A stretch of 64,000 nt of DNA from Lindgomyces ingoldianus (GCF_010093535.1 NW_022985172.1:476263-540262), one strand, 5' to 3'; shown: positions 25,220-38,477, numbered from the stretch's first letter. Numbers and translations: made by a program. The notes: generated by a model from the sequence alone, not told the origin.

Positions 25220-26939
25220 TTTGGTTGATGATCTATCCAATTAAGCGCGGGTTGGCTTCGAAGGGATTGTATTCACTGGGACTCTGCAGGTTTTTGAATA
25301 TCTGAAATCATATATTTGGGGAGCCAGCGATAGGTGCTTCGAAAATTGGACATGTATGAACAAATTTTCGTTCTCCTGGACCTCCCAAGCTGGATGTGCT
25401 TTGCTTCCTATGGAAAACCCCTTCGTAGCTCTATCGATGCTAAAGATACTGGTCAATCATGGAGCTCTAATCTGTTGTCTACTCAAGCTAGGTTAATGGC
25501 TCCCGGCGAAAAGGGAATCACCGCCAAGCACAGGGTCCGTTGTAGCGCTAAAACTTGGCGCATTTTGAAATGCGAGGCGCTACGCGGACAGAATCGATTT
25601 TCTTAATCGTGATCTACTAGGATCCTGTCTCTTCTGGTCGTTTAGAACAAAAATGTAAATTTAAAGTAATACCCTGTATGTCACGACTTCTTTGAAGGGT
25701 CAGGAAACGGCGTCGAAGCCAGCCCCTTCTTGGAGAACCGTAATTTAATAGTTCTCTCATCAATCATTCACCGCCCAGCCCCGACTGCTCAGGCCATAGA
25801 CCCGATTCCCCAACTTCTGGTCAGCTTCAAGGGCTTCATCTACTTCTTCCTCTATCGCCGACCTCTCTTCATCCCAAGAATTATTCTATAGAAAACACCC
25901 TTCAGGTAAGGAAGGTGATCTTTCTCGAGACAGGTACGTACCTAACTGGTGAATGCCAAGAGTAAAGCGGAGACTATCTTTCCCGACTTCCCGAAACAAC
26001 CAACATGGGCCTTCCTAGGTGCCTCACGATCCTCTTTCTCGGGTCGCCTGGCTGTTTGAAGCATGTGCTAATGATCTGTGTGTTTAGCTTCGTGTACTCA
26101 AACTGGTGTCGCAACTTTGCTTCATGTATGTCCAGCACAGCTGATACGAGCCTAGCAGCGCAGTCGATGCTGTGCTTGGAGATGTTGGACAAAGCTCCGG
26201 TTACCGATATCAATTCCCCAATTACCACTACTGTGAGTTGGTTGACTTCTAAAATTCTCTTTCCTCGAGGCGGGCTCATCAAGCTTCACAAAATCTCATT
26301 ACGAAAGGTTGATCTTTTTCTAACTCCTACTCGGATTGCACTCTGCCGGATCCTACGAACGCCACGCCCCTGCTCTCCAAAAATTTATATTTTTTTATTT
26401 TGAGGCTCAAACTTCCCAGAGACGTACCAAGGCCTTTGTAGAGACTGAATAGTCCCTATGCCGATGCAATGATTGCCAGCGACAGCCTTCCATTCCTGAC
26501 TCGTTACATGGGTACTTCCCTACCACCAGTCACCTGGCCCTGTTAGTTGCAATGTTTTCGACTCATTTGGCGTTTCTTCGAAGCTTCAACGTGCGGGGGC
26601 TTCGAATTTGGTTCTGCATGAGGATACTACTATCCAATCACGAAGACGACATTTTCTCGCCCAAAGAGAATCCGCACAAACTGACTAGTCCGTTCGAGGT
26701 GACCAAGGATCTCCATGATGGATACTGATGGGCATTATTCGACCTTCCTAGGAAATTTGGGTTCACCCTTACAGCCTGGCATGCACGCATGTAGTCCTAG
26801 CGGCCTGGTATATGTACCTGATAGCCTGCGGGTAGGGAACCGCCAGCTCCTCCCTTTTTACTTTTTGGTGGGCTCGTTCGTTGGGGCCAATAGTTCAGTT
26901 GACTACATACTTGCTTTTTTTTATCTCTAGGACTGCAGA
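25220..26939. other. Intergenic, possible gene remnants only
   Basis: No gene is supported. Overlapping frames of about 100-130 codons on both strands at 25974-26403 lack a start context, splice pattern or domain. The rest shows nothing recognisable. Confidence 0.4.
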
Positions 26940-28374
26940 ATGTCAGGCGAATTGATGAACGGCTCGAGGCAGCTCAACGCATATGTTTGCCTCTTCGTTA
27001 CCTTCACCGCAGCAACTATATGTTTAGCGTTACGGCTTATAGCACGGAGAATTACAAAGCTTCGCCTTTGGTTCGATGACTATTTAGCCATTATCGCATT
27101 CATTTGCGCAGGAGTATGGTCCGGCCTCGTCCTATGGTGTGAGTCTATTGAAAACATCTCGCCTCTACTTCAACTCCTCACGCATCAATAATAGGGTTGC
27201 AGATCGGCCTCGGCCGCTACCTCAAAGACATTGACTCCCCCGACTTCTTGGTTCTGGAGAGGTCGCGCCTAATCCTCTGGAACGTAGAACTCTTCTACGC
27301 GTTCTCGCTTGCGTTTACTAAACTCGCCATCCTTGCTTTCTACTGGCGCATGTTCAAAACTTCCAAGATCAAAATACCTATTCAAGTTCTGGCCGGGTGC
27401 GCTATTCTGTGGTTGGTCCTTCGTGTGAGTATTTGTATTCCTCCCTATCGCATATGCAGTTCCATGAAGCGGGTCCTGAACAGATCGGTAGACCTTTCTA
27501 GCCATCTTCCATTGCGCCCCAGTTCAGAAGTTCTGGCGCCCTGAGCTAGAAGGCGTTTGCAACATCGATGATTCGAAGTTCTTCTTTGGAACCGTGCTCA
27601 CGCATTTGATTCTCGACATTGCGATTCTAGCTCTACCTGTCATTGAGGTTCAGAAGCTGCATCTCCCCCTTGGGCAGAGGCTTGGAATTATGGGCATGTT
27701 TATGTTCGGTATTTTTGTGTGTGTAGCGTCGATCGTCGTGCTTGTGGATTCATTGCAGTACGATACTAGCTCGATTGAGGTGCCGTGGAACATCTCTCCC
27801 ATCATCATCTGGGCCACTGTGGAGGTCAATCTGGCTATTGTCTCCGGTACGTACAACCCCCTCTCTATCACTATTCCCATTCCCATCCTTATTTTCCCAT
27901 CCCCTCTCCTCTTCTCTATAACACCAACCTAATTCCTCTCCAGCATGCCTCCCCATGCTCCGCCCAATCTACTTTGTCGTTACACGCCGCGGCCCAATCA
28001 GCAAAAACAACTCGTCGCACCTCTCCTACCCATCGTCCTTCCCTAACGGTCGCTCGGTCCCTAGCGCCCACAAACTCGCAACCATTACCGTTAGTAAGAA
28101 CAATGACTTCGACGAAACTGGCTCGACGCACCAGCTGGCAGGCGCTCGCGGGGGTTCAATTAGTAGTACGAGCAGCAACGGTGGAGATGGAGACAGACAT
28201 GGGATGCAGACTATCATTGTGGGGAGGGCGAGTGCGGAGGATAGAAATGGGGGTAGGGCGGGGAGGTTCAAGGCAGCGAGTGATAAGCGGGAGGAGAGAT
28301 CCAGGTGGAATGGAGGGATGGGTGGGATCATGGTTACGAATGAGATGAGTGTGAGCGTTTCGACTATAAGGTAG
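26940..28374 (+). CDS. SAT4-type rhodopsin-like seven-helix membrane protein
   Basis: A member of the large fungal family of integral membrane proteins with a rhodopsin-like fold (SAT4/Fung_rhodopsin); most have no known ligand. Proposed exons are 26940-27138, 27195-27422, 27502-27846 and 27944-28374, giving 400 aa. Family landmarks appear in order: RLIARRITKLRLWFDDYLAI after helix 1, IGLGRYLKDI, a TKLAILAFYWRMF helix, IFHCAPVQKFW at the start of exon 3, CNIDDSKFFFGT, and WNISPIIIWATVEVNLAIVSACLPMLRP across the last intron. The third-exon join uses GTGTGAGT as donor so that the IFxCxPVxxFW motif is in phase. The C-terminal 130 residues are a polar Ser/Gly/Arg tail. It lacks the CFEM domain of Pth11-like receptors. 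The family is clear; the function is not. Confidence 0.8.
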
Positions 28375-31300
28375 GGGCTAAAAGTGGAATTAGATATACT
28401 AGAGGTGATGAGGGCTATGAGAGTGATGCGATCGGCTTTGGAGATCCTTTATTTGGTGGCTAGATAATTGTGTTTGATACCCTGAGAAATGGAGCGGTTT
28501 GTGGCGATACAGCAAATATGAAGGTCATTTTGTGGAAAGTGTGGATTCGACTCTACTTAACATGTTCATAGTAAAGTGACATTTAGAGGAGCCTCCTCAA
28601 GAGCCGAAAGAAGACGAAAATTTGACGCTTCCTATCTTGAGACCGAAGCTCGGACAATGTGTATACTTTTTAGATATGCCTTATCTTCGCCATGACCTAA
28701 GTTGGGAGACTTCGAATAGCCTCAGCTCGATGCATGGCACATACACCCGGAAATTTCCTCTAACGAAATAGCGAGCAAGCCCGAAGACTAGAATGGAGGG
28801 CTGTGCTGTCGGTTCTCATCCACGCTCACAACTATGCCGGCGGAGCCGACAACAGTAGACAGTTTGGCGACTCTTGTTGGTGGTCATACGGTCCAAGTCC
28901 GGGTCAAAGGGCAAGGATTTCGTGATAATGGAACTGTTGGTATTTCTGGCGTTACTCGTTTTAGATGGCTTTGAAGGGCTTTAGTGATCTCATGTCCTAA
29001 TAAACTTGAGATTAAAGCCACTAATGGAGCAATCCCCGTATATTTCGTTTGTTGCGATTCTGGGCATCCTGGAGGTTTCAAGGGACCATAGTTCATGTCG
29101 TAGCCCTAACAGGCCTTACCACTAGCAGAAGAGCCTGGATAGTAGTACATAGTTGGCTTCTCGTCGCATGGGGCAGATCCCGAAGTAATGATAAGTGGAA
29201 GGGCTTTGAACGGCAAAAAGCCTTTAACGAACTGCACACTCTGTAAAAAGCGGTAGTCCCAGCAGTTTCTAAGCCCGTCGCACAGCACTCGTTTGTCAAT
29301 ACCTTTTTGCAAAGGTTGAATAGTAATATGGGAAGGAGTTTAGAGAGATAAAGGTGGAGCAGCGAATAATTTTCACTTTGTGCCTCCCTCGAAACCTTCG
29401 ATCTTCTCACAACTGTATTTGATGTTTGCATCACCTATACTATTATTAGAAGGAATGTAGTGTACCTAGACGCCTCCTAACTCACGATCCTATCGCTGAT
29501 GTTCATTCAGCATTCCTTTTAGCCATTAGTTAGCGAAGCTCGCTAGGGCCACACTCTTAGTCTCACCTAGAACGTATGCGAACTGCGCTCATTAGCGAGC
29601 TGCTCTCATTAGCGAGCTGCGAACGCTCCTTTGTGCGTATAGTGTAGCTTCCTTACCTAGTGAGCCGCAACATATTCCTGCGCCGCAGTGGAGAACTCCA
29701 TCATATTAAGTTACGGCTTTAAGTTTACTCATGTTCTCATTGCTAAAGAAGTAAGTCCGGTCGAACCGGCGAGTAAAAGAAAGTATGAGATATTCATGCT
29801 AGTACGAAGTCTGCCCAAAGGTAGTAGAGTACGAGGAGAGGGCGTAGAGGGTGTAGATAATGAGTCAAAGTGTGTATTCAAGCAGAGGGAATACGAAGAT
29901 GCGGAAAAGAGGGTCGTAGCTATGACGTGGTGGAATATAGTTGAAACAGAGTTGAGCGAGCGAATGGGACTAGGCATCAATCGCCGCAGACCAGAGAACT
30001 GAGTTAAGTTTGAGAGCTGCCGCTATTATGACCGAACACGTTTGTTCTCTCGTCGTATCGCGGATGGCTGGTATTTGCGTACATAGTGAGGGCCTAGCTG
30101 TGGGATTCGACCTGGACTGCAGTGACAAGGGAGGAACTCTGTGATGCTAACCCAGCCGAACATCAATTTCTCCATATCGGCAAAGCCTCAATACTTCTGA
30201 AGACTACTGCTGAGAGAGTCTCCACACGTAATACTATCTGAAGAAGAAGCCTCCTTCATTGATCGACCTATAGCTGCCATGACAGTCAAAAAGGCTTGCA
30301 AGCAATCCGCCGGATGGGAGAGTTGTTGTCTGGAGAAATCCCTCATTGCTACGCTATAAGCAGCTACGTTCGACCAAGGCCTAGGAGATGTTGTCCAGAA
30401 CAGAGGGTAGGGTAGAAACTTTTTGAACCTCGCGTTAGCACATCACCACCTCCTTTCCACATATATCTGCGACAGATTAAGTCACCGCGTTGTCATGAAG
30501 GACAAGCTTCCAAGGAGAGAGAATTTATTCCTAGAAAGCCCAGTCCCGGTTAATGTAAGTTGGAGTAGAAGAAACCGAAGGTGGATTTGTGAGGTGCCTT
30601 TCGGTAAAGATAGATCGGCGGGAAGGACGATCGCGGGGTAAGAGATGACAACTATGAAATAAGCATTAGCGCAAACCGAAACCGTAGCCCTCAAGTTAGT
30701 TGCCTTATGAAACCTATCATCCTAGATGATATAGAAGCGATCAACCCAAAGGTATTGCAAGCCCAAAAGCCTGGTCAAATTTATGCATTCATTGATGGAT
30801 CTTGGTAATCGGTCAAGGTCATGCGCAATTCTAAATGCACCGTGTTGGTGAAGACTTGCAGCATTATTTCAAGTGATTTGGAACGGTACAGAGGGCTTCC
30901 CGAAGAGGTAACTCAAAGCGAGATATTTGCGACGCTACTTTTACCTCACTAGGTATTCCTGTTCAGCGTCGATGAGGACAAGCTCAGTGGGATGTCCAAT
31001 CTATAACCGTGGGCCGAATTGAGAGTGAAAATCCCCGAAATGGTCGCGATTGCGGGATGACATCTAGTTTTGGATGTCAGTCATACCAATGGTCGGATGA
31101 GTAGGGACAGTGTCGGGCATCATATCTGTGAGGTGTCACTGAAGGGGATAAGGATGTCGTCATGAGGTCCAGTGAAATGATCCCTTGGAAGCTAAACACT
31201 CTAAACAGTGTTTGTCACGGACTCCAGTCTGTTCGCGTCCAAACAAATACGAATCTAAGTGTGAACGCCTGAGGAACAAAGGTATTGAACCGACTTGTGG

Positions 31301-32250
31301 CCGGAAACACTCGTCCGTCCTAGTGGTTTTCACTACTTCCTTACAACGCAGGCATTCGGTTCCATGAAGAAGGTCTCTAACAGTGCCTGGTTAAAAACCT
31401 TCAAGCTGTTCCCGAACCGCCTTCGCTATTCTTGGCAAAGCGGGTAGCTTCCGTGCCATTGGCCGGTATATCCATCAGCCCGGATTGATCGAAGTGTTCT
31501 AGTAGAAAACCTACATATAGTAAGTGTTGATGCAGAGTAGAGGAATATATTGTGGAGTGATACTGTGAGGATGGGGGATCAGGCTGGACGTCCAGCTACC
31601 TCAATCTTGCCGCTTGATAGCATCAATGCCTGGCTGCGACGTAACCAGTCTAGGCCAGGCGCCGATGCCGACATGTTTTTGAATTGAGAGAGATTGAATA
31701 AGCATGAAAATAATTCTGTGTATGGTAGTACATAATCTTGCGGGCAAGGTACACATGACAAGCACGCTAGTCAGTCTTCAGATCACAGATCACGTGAAAT
31801 CTTGCTCTGCCGAGGTTCCGTTGAGCGCCGAACTCCCTTCACTTCTCATCCACCATCGTCCAACCACGCTTTGGATTCAGCCATTGCCGCAGGTGCCGCC
31901 AGCACGAATACAAACATACCAGCCCTGCAGCGTGGGAACGAAGCTCCTTACGAGAAATGGTGACCAATTTACTGGTGGTTTTAGTAGCCTCGGATCGCAC
32001 CGCCGGAGTGTTCTCTGTACTTCATCTGACCTGATGTGCCTTCGGCAATATGGAAGGTGAATATCCCCACTCTACGGATCCTTGGAAAGCAGAGCGTCTC
32101 TGTGGTTGGAACTTAGCACACAACCAAGCGAATGACGACTTCACATGCTGGCGTAAAAGAAGTATTAGTACAGCCTAGATCTCCTTTCTTCTTTCGTCCT
32201 TCACTTCAAACTCATTGCCTCACTCCTAGTTCGATCTTCCACCTAGCATA
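28375..32250. other. Gene-poor region with small repeats
   Basis: Nearly 4 kb without a supportable gene. Around 29570-29660 a TA- and GCG-mixed segment carries a short direct repeat (CTCATTAGCGAGCTG, twice, 18 bp apart, near 29588 and 29606). Frames at 29688-30002 and 30423-30641 are open but have no domain or splice structure, and look like relics. The last 200 bases before 32251 are C/T-rich, as expected of the leader of the SET gene. Confidence 0.4.
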
Positions 32251-32922
32251 ATGTCTCCCGCCGCTATTGTCAATGCTGCCCCTTCCCCTTCGAACGGGAC
32301 AAAGATAGTCCCTGTGTCGTCGGTCAAGCCGATCATCACTCCTTCGTCTATCCTGCCCCCTGCTCCCAGCAACTCTGTCCCTGCCTGGGTTCAGCCTGAT
32401 CTTACGCGTCTTCTCCGCGTTGAGCATCTTCCCGGATCGTTCGCCGCCCGTTCTGTGTCTCTCGTCGATCTCCCTGCGGGCGCCATATTCGCGCGCATCT
32501 CCGGGCCTACGCCTGCGTCGTGCGCGTACACGTCAGTTCAAGCCTCGCGTGACCTTCACATCGAGCTCAACAGTGACCTGGTCTTCATAAATCACTCATG
32601 CCGGCCGACACTTCTCTTCGACATGACGCGCTGGGAGGTCAGGGTCAACCCAGAGCTCAAGGGCGGACTCAAAGCTGGAGACGAGCTCACATTTTTCTAC
32701 CCTAGCACGGAGTGGGACATGGTACAACCATTTGATTGCAGATGTCGAGAGGCTAGCTGCAGGGGCACCATCTCCGGCGCCAAAGATATGGAGCTGGAGG
32801 TATTGAGTAACTACTGGTTGAACCCCCACATTGAGGGGCTACTTCAGGAGAAGCATGCGGCTAACGGCAAGGGCAATGGTGTTCACAATGGCGTCAAGAA
32901 TAGCTCTAGCACCGCTTCGTAA
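32251..32922 (+). CDS. Short SET-domain protein, probable lysine methyltransferase
   Basis: A single-exon 223-aa protein. The SET core is seen in pieces: GAIFARISG (residues 78-85), then the S-adenosylmethionine pocket NHSC at 114-117 in LVFINHSCRPTLLFD, then ELTFFYPSTEWDM at 145-157, which holds the catalytic Tyr position. A post-SET-like zinc cluster, CRCREASC, lies at 163-170. The N-terminal 45 residues are Ser/Pro-rich and the tail is Asn/Gly/Ser-rich. It is compact, with no chromatin-reader domain, so it may methylate a non-histone substrate. Small stand-alone SET proteins of this kind are common in filamentous ascomycetes. SAM-dependent methyl transfer is inferred from the family; substrate and location cannot be read. 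Confidence 0.75.
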   Translation: MSPAAIVNAAPSPSNGTKIVPVSSVKPIITPSSILPPAPSNSVPAWVQPDLTRLLRVEHLPGSFAARSVSLVDLPAGAIFARISGPTPASCAYTSVQASRDLHIELNSDLVFINHSCRPTLLFDMTRWEVRVNPELKGGLKAGDELTFFYPSTEWDMVQPFDCRCREASCRGTISGAKDMELEVLSNYWLNPHIEGLLQEKHAANGKGNGVHNGVKNSSSTAS

Positions 32923-35900
32923 GCTGAGCTGGTTGGATGAATGCCCACAAGCGACATTGCGGTGGATGGCACAGCGGCTACAATCCAAACTCTCCCCAAA
33001 AGCATTGAATGTTCGCATCGTTTTCCTACCTCAAATACAATCGCACATTATGCCGAAAGCACCTTGTTCACTCTTCTGAAACCGATCTTCAACCTCATAA
33101 TATTGTCGCCTTGATTCATCCCATCTTCAATCTGCAAGGAGCACTGACGTTCTAAATCCCCGGCAGGCGTGAATAGCGTCTCCTGAGGCTGAAATTCGCG
33201 CACTGGCATGACATGAGGGGCGTAGAGGGGCATAGGGCAGAGTGAAACGCGGGGGCGGGGTAAACCTTATTTAGGGAGCCGATGTCGGCCTTCACCTCAG
33301 ATCCAGTCTCTTCCGATATCTTAAGAAGCGCGGCCGGAAGGCATCGATCAATCTGGAGGGTTACGAATCACGGTATTGGATTGTCCTGTACCTGAGAATG
33401 ATATTGGCCAATCACAGCGAGCCCCACGCAGCCCTCCAACTCTCGCAACACCTACATCACACCATACTTTTTTTCTAAAAGGCTTACAGATTTAACTACC
33501 GACCGAGAGAGGCTAGATAGAGAGCTGAACCTCCTTGTTTTTGAAGTCCGTCGGCTCCCGACGCAGAAGTCCTTGGGTTTTGAGCAACTCGTGGGGGATT
33601 GGTTTGTCCAGAGAACTCAAGATTAGCTAGAATTTGAGCTTTCCGAGCCGGCCGGCGGCACAGGCGGCATATCTGTGAGCTACGTAGCGTTCGGAGACTG
33701 GAATCTGAATGAGTTTGGGGACCATCCTTAAAGGGGGTCTGAGATCTAGAATCATGGCATATTTTCTTTATCCCCAGTAACTTGGGAAGCAAGGAAGTTG
33801 TTCACGGCCTCAAAACAATCGCGGGCATTTATTCTAGATGATAAATAGTATTTAAACATTGCACGGTATCGCCCGGAAACGATAAGAGGACCTGTAGAGG
33901 CCTGTTTGCTAGCACTGGAGAGAGTGAGACAGAGTCCCCTTGGTGAACACACCGTAACCAAGCGAGAATTCAAAGGCTGGAGGTTAGAGCCGAGCCATTC
34001 CCATTCCCTCACCATCATTCATTATTCATACATTTATATCAGTTGCGCATCCCCCACGCAGTAAGCCGACAATATGCGTATACGGTATTGTAAGTATCAG
34101 TAAACGCTACGCCCAAATTCGTCCACCATGTCAAGATAATATTTAGTTTGCTAAATCGTTTCTTGCGGTATTTTTAAGCCTGGTATAATAGTAGGCGTAA
34201 TCATAATACGTTTCTACCTAAGACACTTGGTTCTTCCCGGCAAGGCAGGACGAAGACTAAAAGCAGGTTACGAAACTGGCTTGCAGAGGGCAGATCCGTC
34301 AAAATTTACCCCCTTAAATGGTTGGTCTTCCAACTTCGCTTTTCATTGCTGACCGACTACTCCTAATACTACTCCTAATGCTCTTACAGATGCTATTAGA
34401 TCTCTATCATTATCCCGACTTTCTATCAACATCTTTGCGCAAACCCTTTAACAAACGAACACATATTATTACTTGAAACTCCTGCTAGTACACATCGATG
34501 TTAGTGTACTCTCCTTTCCGCCTAGGTATCCTCAAACCAATCACTGAGTGTCATCATCCAGCCCGCTAACCCACCAACATCGCTGGGACCCTTCCTAACT
34601 CCACATCCCCAGCCTGGGTCTCCATACGACATTCTACATGGGTATTAGTTGTCTTGCTCGTCGCCTGACTTGGCTCCACACTCACGGTATTGTTGTCCTT
34701 GGTCTTGAGCTTCGTCACGTCTTTCAAGGATGTTCATGACTCTTTGGTTTCTCTACTCTCGTCGCGAAGACTAAAGATGAATGTAGACTACTACAACTTA
34801 CGCAGCCGCAAACAATAAAGAGAGTATGCTGAAGAATATAATTTAGAAGGTACCTTGTTCATGTAGAGGTATTGAGTCAATATGACGGGGCGGAATGGTG
34901 GAAGTGGTATTGGCCAAGAAAAAAGACTTCGCTGTGATAGATAGGTCTTTGGAAATGGGGGAAATAAACCAAGAGCCAAGGCTAAATAACGCGGAAGTTT
35001 ATCGGATGAAACATAAGGGGCGCCTCAGGGGTGGCAGTGCTGGCCCTTTCAACTAATACCTCTTGTCTTTGGCCTGGATTGAATAGGAGGTTTTGACTGC
35101 GTGTGGACATCTCTCATTAATTTTCCCATGACTTTGAGTTATCACCAGGAATGCGCACCGATATTTGTATTCTCAGACATGACATCGTGGCTGCTAGAGT
35201 GTAAGTCAGGCAGCCATGGTGATAAGAGAATCACGGCTACAGCCCTGTCTGCATAGTCGAAGTCGCCCCTCACGGCACAGGATTTTAGTTATTCTCGTAT
35301 AGAAAATCCAAAAAGAGGCTAGGGTGATATGGCAGAACGTCCTCTTTCATTTGGTGCACTAAGATATTTATCCCTCTTAGGAGCTCGGAGTGTCCTCAGC
35401 CCGCAACCCTCTCAGGGCTTCCAATGGGGCGTACTACTGTCCGTACAAAGTGAGCCGTACCGGTCACGTGTTCAATACAAACGTACCTAGTTTGCGGGCC
35501 GCACCGTAGGTTTAATAATGCACCAGGTACAGTATATAGCACGGATCGTATTGCCCTTTTAAGAGGTTCGCATAGCGATTCTAGGGGAGTAGAAAGGCTC
35601 CGGCAAGCAGTGCTAGAGGCGGGTTACCTTGCGCTGCTGCGATTTGTCTTCAGCTATAGACAACGTACTACCGCAGGATAAAGCAAGAGAAGCAGTGTAG
35701 AGGGCTCTTAACTTCTGCGGCCTAGGTAAGAGACCGCGCAAAATAGACAACAGAGGTACCTAATTGACTAGGTGAGGCCCGTAGGTATCTGAGTAGTTTT
35801 GAATAGAGTACTTTAATTAAATCGAACCACTCGTACAGATCACGTGAGAAGTAACAGTTACAATACGTACACCTACCTCTCATCCTCCCTGCCGTACGAA

Positions 35901-36434
35901 CGTACACAGAATTTTACCCGTACAGGTATCAACATCGCCCAATCGTACAGTACTATGGCTCGTTGGAAGCGCAGAACCTTCTTGAGCTCTCAAGGCTTCT
36001 GGAAGGCTTCTCAGCTCGAATGCAGAAGGATACAAATTTGAACAGAATTGTTCCCGATTTATATTTGATCGGTTCATATTTAACTTGACTGTCCTTGCTA
36101 TATGCAAGCATGCTAGCTGAGGGTATGTAGTCAACGACCTTGATATTCTTAAATTCCTGTAAGAATCATCTCGGAATGCCAATAATGCATTTGCATTTTG
36201 TGCTTTAGTAGTGACTGCGTACTATGAATTCAACTCTGACCCATTCCATACTCCATTCTATCCATTCTGAAGTAGAGATCGAGGTATCATGCCCTGTTAA
36301 GATCCAGCTTAGAGAAACAACCTATCCAAACACTACTGCACTCAAAGAATCATAGCAAGAATAGTCCTCGTACGAATCACCCCACCTATGAACATAACTA
36401 TCACAATAAATAACAAACTAGCCGCTTCCAGCAC
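32923..36434. other. Gene-poor, partly TA-rich region
   Basis: About 3.5 kb with no gene I can support. The minus-strand frames at 33496-34018 contain a Ser/Arg-rich stretch but no domain or start context. 34020-34500 and 35700-36300 are TA-rich and may be decayed repeats. No tRNA, 5S RNA or terminal repeat was found. Confidence 0.4.
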
Positions 36435-38477
36435 TTAAACAGCCTCAACCCCCTTCTCTATGTCCATCTTTACATCCTCCTTCTCCACAGCGGGCGTCCG
36501 CCACCCACTCCCACTCCCCCTCTTCCTCTTCAGTCCAAACTCCGTATCCAACTCCTTCCTCAACTTGACCTGCCTCTCCACGAACGTCAATGCAAACCCG
36601 ACTCCCGACAAAATCGCAAAAACAATCCAAATCCACTTCAAACTCTCCGTAAAAGCCGTCACAATCTCATCATTAATAGCATCCCCGAACTTCGACACAA
36701 ACGCGGATGAAGCGCGTTGATACGCTTGCCCATTCTCCAATTGTGCGCGCACGGAAGGAGAAGAGATAGTAGGCAGGAGGGATGAGAAGCGGGTGTTGAA
36801 GATTGCGCCAGGGAGCGCGACGCCAAATAGCGAGCCTGTACCGCGCAGGAATGCCCATGAACCGGCTGCCGCACCGCTTGCTCTGTCAGGGAGTTCGACG
36901 AGGACGGCTGGGAGCGTTGTGGATACAATGATGCCGGATCCGACGGCGATAAGGAGTTGGAAGACGACCCAGGCACCCACGGGTGTGGCCTTGGCTAGCA
37001 TAGTGCAAAGACTGAAGCCGAGCGTCATAACTGCAAAACCAAATTGATGAATTGGACGATATTTGCCGAAGTAAGTGAGGAATGGGCCACCGATGGCGGC
37101 GAGGACGACGATGACGAGAGTTGTGGGAAGGACTTCGATGCCGGATTTTGAGGGCGAGGAACCCTTGACTGCTTGGAAGAAGGGTGGGAGGTAAAATTGT
37201 ACTCCATAGGTGAGGAAGCCATGGATTGCTGTCAGAGCGAAGGCGGTTGCTGAAGTGCGATTGTTGAAAATTGATGGTGGCATGATGGGCGAGTGACACC
37301 ATTTAGAGGCTTCGAAGAAGGGAAAGATCATCAAGCCGAACAGGCCAATAATCAGGGGTGCTAGGACAGTCGCGGAGGTCCACGGGTACGGAGCCCCACC
37401 TGTGGAGAGCGAGACAAGAATAAGGACTACGGAGCATGTCAGGAGGGAAGATCCCCAGCCGTCGATGCGACGGAGTTGTTCTATGACCTTAACTTCTTTA
37501 GTTTTGACACCGCGGTTGACTTTGAGACAGAAGAACATGAGTATAATGGCGAGACCGCAGACGGGGATATTGATCCAGAAACACCAGCGCCAACCGTGCT
37601 CAGCAAATACACCACCCAGGAGGGGTCCGATGGTAGTTCCAGCTGCGAAGACGACGTGCTTTATGGCCATGTATGTTCCTCTTTTCCTCAACGGGACGAG
37701 ATCGCATAGGATGAGCTCAGCGAAGAGATCGATACCACCAGTTCCAAGCCCCTGAATGATACGTCCTGAGATCATCATTGCGCCGTTGGTCGCCCATCCA
37801 CATACCGCGCTGCCGATGCTGAAGACGAGAATAGCGAGCATCATGGGGTATTTTCGACCCCAAATATCTGCCAATTGTCCATAAAGAGGCTGGAAGATGG
37901 TGCTGGCGAGCAGGAATGCGGTGGCGACCCACGAGAACTTTGTACCAAGATTGAGGGCGTCTGAGATCGTGGGAAGGGCGGTATTTGTAACGCTACCTTC
38001 GAGGGCTGAAAGAAGCAGTGGAACGCAAATTGACAGGAATGATCTCCAGAAGCCGTGACTGCGTGTCCATTTCTGCGAGGGTGTCTGTGACGGAAGCTGA
38101 AGCTGAGGCGGTAGTGGAGGGTGAGTTAGATGTGGCTGCTCTTCTGGTGTGGTGCGAAGAGCGTCAGGGAATTTGAGAGACACAATCTCAGGAACCTCAG
38201 TGCTCTCGATTCTCTCCGTTTTCTCGGGTAGAGAGGATGTGGAGGGCTGGGTGATACTTGAGATCTGCTTAGCCTTCGAAGAGCGAGAGGATCGAGAGGA
38301 TAACGAGCTCGGACGAGTAACTGTCGGGAAAAGGTAAGGGATGGATGGAGTAGGTACTCCTCTCATCGGTGTATTCTCTCCGGATACCAAAGGGGTAGGT
38401 GCCTGCGAGGACGTCGGTGTAACGAATGGGTTCTCCTGATGATTCTCCGAGCCAGAAGTCGGTGGCTGTAACGACAT
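36435..38477 (-). CDS. MFS multidrug-type transporter, DHA2 (14-helix) family
   Basis: A single-exon 680-aa plasma-membrane drug:H+ antiporter homologue. Residues 1-150 are a Ser/Thr/Pro-rich cytosolic tail. From about 155 the membrane part begins with LLLSALEGSVTNTALPTISDAL, the DHA2 start pattern (usually LD.TIVNTALPTI). Motif A follows as GQLADIWGRKYPMM, then SGRIIQGLGTGGIDLFAELILCDLV with motif B-like Arg, and IGPLLGGVFAEHGWRWCFWIN, which is motif C and the helix 5 end. Fourteen hydrophobic helices can be counted to about residue 640, with a charged C-terminal tail (EKEDVKMDIEKG). The usual Asp of motif D1 is Glu here (ALEGS). Efflux of toxic compounds is the common family role, but no biosynthetic cluster surrounds it, so the substrate is open. 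Confidence 0.88.
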   Translation of the reverse strand: MSLQPPTSGSENHQENPFVTPTSSQAPTPLVSGENTPMRGVPTPSIPYLFPTVTRPSSLSSRSSRSSKAKQISSITQPSTSSLPEKTERIESTEVPEIVSLKFPDALRTTPEEQPHLTHPPLPPQLQLPSQTPSQKWTRSHGFWRSFLSICVPLLLSALEGSVTNTALPTISDALNLGTKFSWVATAFLLASTIFQPLYGQLADIWGRKYPMMLAILVFSIGSAVCGWATNGAMMISGRIIQGLGTGGIDLFAELILCDLVPLRKRGTYMAIKHVVFAAGTTIGPLLGGVFAEHGWRWCFWINIPVCGLAIILMFFCLKVNRGVKTKEVKVIEQLRRIDGWGSSLLTCSVVLILVSLSTGGAPYPWTSATVLAPLIIGLFGLMIFPFFEASKWCHSPIMPPSIFNNRTSATAFALTAIHGFLTYGVQFYLPPFFQAVKGSSPSKSGIEVLPTTLVIVVLAAIGGPFLTYFGKYRPIHQFGFAVMTLGFSLCTMLAKATPVGAWVVFQLLIAVGSGIIVSTTLPAVLVELPDRASGAAAGSWAFLRGTGSLFGVALPGAIFNTRFSSLLPTISSPSVRAQLENGQAYQRASSAFVSKFGDAINDEIVTAFTESLKWIWIVFAILSGVGFALTFVERQVKLRKELDTEFGLKRKRGSGSGWRTPAVEKEDVKMDIEKGVEAV

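Noticed and set aside
25974..26403. Two opposing frames of 100-130 codons
   Set aside because: Neither has a start context, splice sites or a recognisable domain, and they overlap on opposite strands.
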